From assembly GCA_905203305.1 (NCBI GenBank), contig CAJKVH010000007.1, forward strand, positions 1-64,000: a stretch of DNA of 64,000 nt. The letters are read 5' to 3'. The notes beneath the pieces were generated by a model that was given only the letters and a program-made list of their open reading frames with translations, did not search any database and was not told where the DNA came from. Source of the DNA: an uncultured Eubacteriales bacterium. Lineage in GTDB: Bacteria; Bacillota; Clostridia; TANB77; CAG-508. This document shows, one piece after another, positions 60,269 to 64,000 of the stretch. Positions within the stretch are counted from its first letter, which is position 1, and the number at the start of each line of letters is the position of its first letter. A program made the translations under genes and the position numbers.

Positions 60269-60838
60269 ATCTTCAAATTCAATTAAATCTTTTCCAAGCT
60301 TTTTAATTCTAGCTAAAGAATAAACATCAAAACCAGAAGAAAGTAGCTTTTTTCTGCCTGGTTGAAAAGATTTTTCTATAACAATTCCAACACCTTTAAC
60401 ATTACATTTTGCCATATCTAAAATTCTAGAAGTACCTAAAACAGCTTCACCATTAGCCAAAAAGTCATCAATAATTAAAATGTTATCATTATCATTTAAG
60501 AACTTTTTAGAAGCTGTCAAAATATAGTCAGAATTTTTAGTAAATGAATGAACTTTAGTTTCTAAAATGTCGTTATTTAATATACTAGAATGTTGTTTTT
60601 TGAAAATAACTAAAGGAACTTTTAAAATATTTGCTGTACAAAAGGCAGGAGCAATTCCAGAACTTTCTATTGTTACAACTTTTGTAATATCTTTATTTTT
60701 AAAGTAATTTGCAAATTCTTTTCCAATTTCAATCATTAAATTTGTATCAACTTGATGGTTTAAAAAGCTATCAACTTTTAAAACATTTTCATTTAATGCA
60801 ATTCCTTCTTCTAATATTTTGTTTTTTAATAAATCCAT
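60266..60838 (-). CDS. xpt: Xanthine phosphoribosyltransferase
   Basis: 190 aa. It begins MDLLKNKILEEGIAL, with LKVDSFLNHQVD, and the PRPP-binding motif ILIIDDFLANGEA. It salvages xanthine to XMP. In Bacillus the gene has a guanine riboswitch; the ~126-bp gap to rnr is too short to hold one plus a promoter, and none is recognisable. SD AAGGAG precedes ATG. Confidence 0.95.
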   Translation of the reverse strand: MDLLKNKILEEGIALNENVLKVDSFLNHQVDTNLMIEIGKEFANYFKNKDITKVVTIESSGIAPAFCTANILKVPLVIFKKQHSSILNNDILETKVHSFTKNSDYILTASKKFLNDNDNILIIDDFLANGEAVLGTSRILDMAKCNVKGVGIVIEKSFQPGRKKLLSSGFDVYSLARIKKLGKDLIEFED

Positions 60839-60976
60839 ATATGTACTCCTTTTTTAATAGAATAATACGAGTATAACACAAAATGTAATAAATTTGTTTA
60901 TTTTTGTAAAAAAATGTAGTAAAATAAATAATAAATCGTAAATAGTGAAATAATAAGCACTAGAATGGAGAATTTT

Positions 60977-63097
60977 ATGAGTGAAAAAGAAGAAGTAATT
61001 TTAAACTTTATGAAAGATGAAAGTTATGTGCCAATGAAAGCAAAAGAAATGGCACTTGTATTAAATGTACCAAAAGATAGATATAATGAACTTATAGAAA
61101 CACTAAATAAATTGGAAAGTGACTTTAAAATAATAAAAAATAGAAAAAATAAATATAGATTAAATGAAGAAAAAATTATAGAAGGAATATATAGAAGAAA
61201 TAGCAAAGGATTTGGCTTTGTAAAAGTTGAAGATGAAGAAGACGAAATATATATATCAAAATCAAATTCTATGAAAGCATTTAATGGAGATAAGGTATTA
61301 ATAAAAATTGTAGATAAAGAAAAAGATAAAAAAAGTCAAGAAGGAAAAATAATAAAAATATTAGAGCATGCTAAAAATACCGTTGTAGGAACATTTGAAT
61401 TTAATAAAAATTTTGGATTTGTTGTGCCTGATGATAAAAGTTTTGGAACAGATATTTTTATTTCAAAATCAAATATAGGAAAAGCAAGAAATGGCCATAA
61501 GGTTTTAGTTGAAATTATAAAATACCCAGAAGAAAAAAGACATGCAGAAGGAAAAATATTAGAAGTACTAGGTAGACCAAATGAAGCAGGTGTAGATATG
61601 TTATCTTTAATAAAAGAATATGATTTACCATCTGTATTTCCAGAAGCTGTTGTAAATGAGGCAAAAAGCAAGGGCGATAAGATAGATAAAACAAAAATAG
61701 AAGGAAGAGTAGATTTAAGAGATAAGCAAATTTTCACAATAGATGGAGAAGATGCAAAAGATTTAGATGATGCTGTAAGAGTAGAAAAATTAAATGATGG
61801 AAATTATCTATTAGAGGTTCATATAGCAGATGTAAGTGAATATGTAACTCAAGATTCATTGCTAGATAAAGAAGCATATTTAAGAGGGACAAGTATTTAT
61901 ATGCTTGGTAGAGTTATACCAATGCTTCCAAGAGAGCTTTCAAATGGAATTTGTAGTTTGAATATGGGAGAGGATAGATTTACATTAAGTTGTTCAATGG
62001 TAATAAATAACAAAGGTGAAGTTATAGATTCAAAAGTATATAAAGGTTTAATTAAAGTTACTGAAAGAATGAACTATAATGATGTACAAAAAATATTGGA
62101 TAAATCAGATGAAAAAGTATTAAAAAGATATAAAAAATATATTATGCAATTTGAACTAATGGCAGAGCTTGCAACTATTATAAAAAATAGAAGACTAGAA
62201 AAGGGATATATAAATTTAGATTTACCAGAAAGTAAAATTGAATTAGATAAAGATGGTTGGGCAATTGATGTTCATAAATATGAAACCCATTTTTCAAATG
62301 AAATAATAGAACAATTTATGCTAACAGCAAATGAAACAATTGCAGAAAAATTTTACTGGTTAAATGCGCCATTTATATATAGAATTCATGAAGAACCTGA
62401 TATTGATAAAATTAAAGAAGCAAATAAATTTTTATATAACTTAAACTTAAAAATAAAAGCAAATAAAGACAAAATTCATTCAAAATCTTTTGCTATGGTA
62501 CTAGATGAGGTAAAAGGAAAAGAAGAAGAAAGAGTAGTTTCAAATTTATTACTTAGAACATTAAAACTTGCAAGATACAGTGATGAAAACATGGGACATT
62601 TTGGAATAGCGAGCAAATATTATTGTCATTTTACATCACCAATTAGAAGATATCCAGATTTATTTATTCATAGAATAATTTCACATTACCTAGAATGTGG
62701 ATATGATGTGGAAAATGAGTTTAAAAATAAATATAAAACACTTGCAAATCAAGCAGCTATCAACTCATCTGAAAGAGAAAAAATTGCAACAAAAACGGAG
62801 AGAGAAGCTGATAAAATTAAAAAAGCAGAATATATGGAAAAACATATTGGAGAAGAATTTGAAGGTGTTGTATCAAGTATTACATCTTTTGGTATGTTTG
62901 TAGAATTAGAAAACACTGTAGAAGGCTTAGTTGGATTTAGAGATATGGGAAATGAATATTTTATTTATGATCAAGATAGAAAAGTTTTGGTTGGAGAAAA
63001 TAGTAAAAAAACATTTAAGATAGGCGACATTGTGAAAATTAAAGTTAAAGATGCAAATAAGATGTTAAGACAAATTGATTTTGAAATTGCTAAGTAA
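60977..63097 (+). CDS. rnr: Ribonuclease R
   Basis: 706 aa. Cold-shock domains CSD1/CSD2 (RRNSKGFGFVKVED; FEFNKNFGFVVPDD), the RNB catalytic domain with the four-Asp active site TIDGEDAKDLDDAV, HIADVSEYV and HFTSPIRRYPDL, and a C-terminal S1 domain (FEGVVSSITSFGMFVEL). It degrades structured RNA 3'-to-5'. ATG 60977 is 7 bases after GGAG; an ATG at 60965 overlaps the SD. smpB and ssrA do not follow. Confidence 0.96.
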   Translation: MSEKEEVILNFMKDESYVPMKAKEMALVLNVPKDRYNELIETLNKLESDFKIIKNRKNKYRLNEEKIIEGIYRRNSKGFGFVKVEDEEDEIYISKSNSMKAFNGDKVLIKIVDKEKDKKSQEGKIIKILEHAKNTVVGTFEFNKNFGFVVPDDKSFGTDIFISKSNIGKARNGHKVLVEIIKYPEEKRHAEGKILEVLGRPNEAGVDMLSLIKEYDLPSVFPEAVVNEAKSKGDKIDKTKIEGRVDLRDKQIFTIDGEDAKDLDDAVRVEKLNDGNYLLEVHIADVSEYVTQDSLLDKEAYLRGTSIYMLGRVIPMLPRELSNGICSLNMGEDRFTLSCSMVINNKGEVIDSKVYKGLIKVTERMNYNDVQKILDKSDEKVLKRYKKYIMQFELMAELATIIKNRRLEKGYINLDLPESKIELDKDGWAIDVHKYETHFSNEIIEQFMLTANETIAEKFYWLNAPFIYRIHEEPDIDKIKEANKFLYNLNLKIKANKDKIHSKSFAMVLDEVKGKEEERVVSNLLLRTLKLARYSDENMGHFGIASKYYCHFTSPIRRYPDLFIHRIISHYLECGYDVENEFKNKYKTLANQAAINSSEREKIATKTEREADKIKKAEYMEKHIGEEFEGVVSSITSFGMFVELENTVEGLVGFRDMGNEYFIYDQDRKVLVGENSKKTFKIGDIVKIKVKDANKMLRQIDFEIAK

Positions 63098-63153
63098 TCA
63101 ATAAAAGATTAGATAAATTGAAGGATATTCAGTATATAAAGTTGAAGAATTAT

Positions 63154-63192
63154 AAAAAAGCTCGGTATTAATTTTAATACCGAACTTTTTAT
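63154..63192. terminator. Bidirectional terminator between rnr and tmcAL
   Basis: AAAAAAGCTCGGTATTA pairs with TAATACCGAACTTTTT. Confidence 0.88.
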
Positions 63193-64000
63193 TTTATAAC
63201 AATTTTTTTGCTAAAATCTAAATTACCCCAAGAATCACTTTCAAAACCTAAAGTATAAACATTAGTAGCTAAAATATCTTTATCCATTAACATTTTTAAA
63301 TTCTTATTACTGTTACTATCAACAAATTTTTTTACAGAAGTAACAATTTTTACATTTGGGTTCTTTTTATTTATTTTACTTATCAAATTTTTACCATTAT
63401 CATTAAAGCCTAATACTCTAACATAAGGTTGAATTTTTTTTGAAATTGCAATATCTTTTTTTGTAATATCTAAAAGTGAATAAAGTAAAATTCTTCTAAT
63501 TCTAGTTTTTGTGTATCTTTTTGAGCAAACAATATTAATAAAATCATTTGCGTTATTGCAAGAAAACGCAGCTTTTTTTATTAAGTTTTCAAGACCTTCA
63601 GATACATCTGGTAATTTTTTTATATCATCAATGCTTTTTAAACGTAAGTTATATAAAGCAATTTTTTCATATATAGAAAAATCTTTAACAAAATGTCCTT
63701 TATTTATTTCTTCTTTTAAGATTGTATAAGAACTTGGAGTTAAAGCATCTTTTAAGTTAGAGGTATGACCTGTTTTTAACATATTTCGAATTGCAGTACT
63801 ACTACTTATAGTTCCTGTATAATCAGTATTTAAATGTCCAGAAGTTTTCCTTGGAATTAAAACGGGCTTCATTTTAGAGCGATGTTTTTTTAAAGCTTTC
63901 AAGTATTCAATTCCTAAAATATTATTTGGTTCTGATAAAATACTTTTATAATTATAATCATTTAAATATTTTATAAGTGCATTTTCTCTTGCCTTAGGAA
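63189..64000 (-). CDS. tmcAL: tRNA(Met) cytidine acetate ligase, 3' part (gene continues past the window)
   Basis: The frame is open to the right edge and encodes the C-terminal ~270 residues. EPNNILGIEYLKALKKHRS and TISSSTAIRNML (the nucleotidyltransferase S-x-T-x-I-R motif) identify the YlbM/TmcAL family, which acetylates the wobble cytidine of elongator tRNA-Met using ATP and acetate. The N-terminal HIGH-type part lies outside. Convergent with rnr. Confidence 0.88.
   Translation of the reverse strand, partial: PKARENALIKYLNDYNYKSILSEPNNILGIEYLKALKKHRSKMKPVLIPRKTSGHLNTDYTGTISSSTAIRNMLKTGHTSNLKDALTPSSYTILKEEINKGHFVKDFSIYEKIALYNLRLKSIDDIKKLPDVSEGLENLIKKAAFSCNNANDFINIVCSKRYTKTRIRRILLYSLLDITKKDIAISKKIQPYVRVLGFNDNGKNLISKINKKNPNVKIVTSVKKFVDSNSNKNLKMLMDKDILATNVYTLGFESDSWGNLDFSKKIVIK

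Noticed and set aside
60839..60976. Guanine riboswitch upstream of xpt
   Set aside because: The spacer is short, shared with the divergent rnr, and shows no purine-riboswitch core.
1..64000. CRISPR array, prophage, insertion sequence or replication origin
   Set aside because: The only repeats are the dispersed 31-bp units without regular spacers; no transposase, integrase, phage structural gene or DnaA-box cluster was seen.

Overview
The window comes from a chromosome of a very AT-rich, Gram-positive, endospore-forming Firmicute, most likely an uncultured anaerobic gut-type Clostridium relative. The lineage below class level cannot be fixed from the sequence. Supporting signs are AGA as the dominant Arg codon, strong Shine-Dalgarno sites, sigmaA promoters with 16-17 bp spacers, spoIIE, bofA and a ytaF-like gene, diaminopimelate synthesis (dapL, dapF), and FADH2-type TrmFO.

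Layout. 0-2.3 kb: a leucine-rich-repeat protein and a transglutaminase-like protein. 2.4-7.0 kb: rpsL-rpsG-fusA, then tuf with its own promoter and a structured leader. 7-12 kb: ytaF-like gene, family-4 uracil-DNA glycosylase, GltD-like oxidoreductase, zinc-protease-like protein. 11.9-16.9 kb: plsX, acpP, a pilin-anchored FGE/C-type-lectin-fold protein, rnc, a radical SAM gene. 17 kb: two identical tRNA-Gly(UCC) genes. 17.5-23.6 kb: trmFO, then a surface-polysaccharide cluster (three glycosyltransferases and a polymerase/ligase) and bofA. 23.7-29.5 kb: rpsT, yvcK, HAD gene, rpiB, WecA-like/rubredoxin, two TauE/SafE genes, dapF. 29.5-38 kb: murE, dapL, ruvA, tgt, WG-repeat protein, methyltransferase, RluA-type synthase. 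38-44 kb: mraZ-rsmH-ftsL-PBP division cluster and a DnaB-like ATPase. 44-56 kb: P-type ATPase, ribbon-helix-helix-like regulator, spoIIE, metG, a 766-aa unknown, hrcA. 56-64 kb: CIRCE-controlled grpE-dnaK, dnaJ, xpt, rnr, and the 3' part of tmcAL running off the right edge.

Most striking observation. Eight conserved genes are each split by an apparent +1 frame break, and one of them has two. All nine breaks have the same form: a single extra C immediately before a glycine codon (GGA eight times, GGT once), which puts the triplet CGG in the incoming frame. I checked by eye every CGG inside the annotated genes. About 80 lie out of phase. All nine that are in phase are at these breaks, and none is used as an ordinary arginine codon, although CGT, CGC and CGA are. 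Skipping the C restores full-length RuvA, DapF, RluA-type synthase, P-type ATPase (two sites), two TauE/SafE proteins, a GT2 glycosyltransferase and a WecA-like/rubredoxin fusion, each time at or near a conserved glycine. I found no other kind of frame break in 64 kb. This fits programmed +1 frameshifting, or four-base decoding, at an unassigned CGG codon better than random sequencing error or gene decay, but it has to be tested.

A second accessory system is hinted at by the pilin-like/FGE-fold gene. Its last ~140 bases are abruptly GC-richer and resemble the variable region of a diversity-generating retroelement, although no reverse transcriptase or template repeat lies in the window. Other points are a shared leader RNA fold before tuf and dnaK, two genes whose distant Shine-Dalgarno is bridged by a hairpin, nine dispersed copies of a ~31-bp repeat, two CIRCE operators before grpE, and a palindrome over the rpsT promoter.
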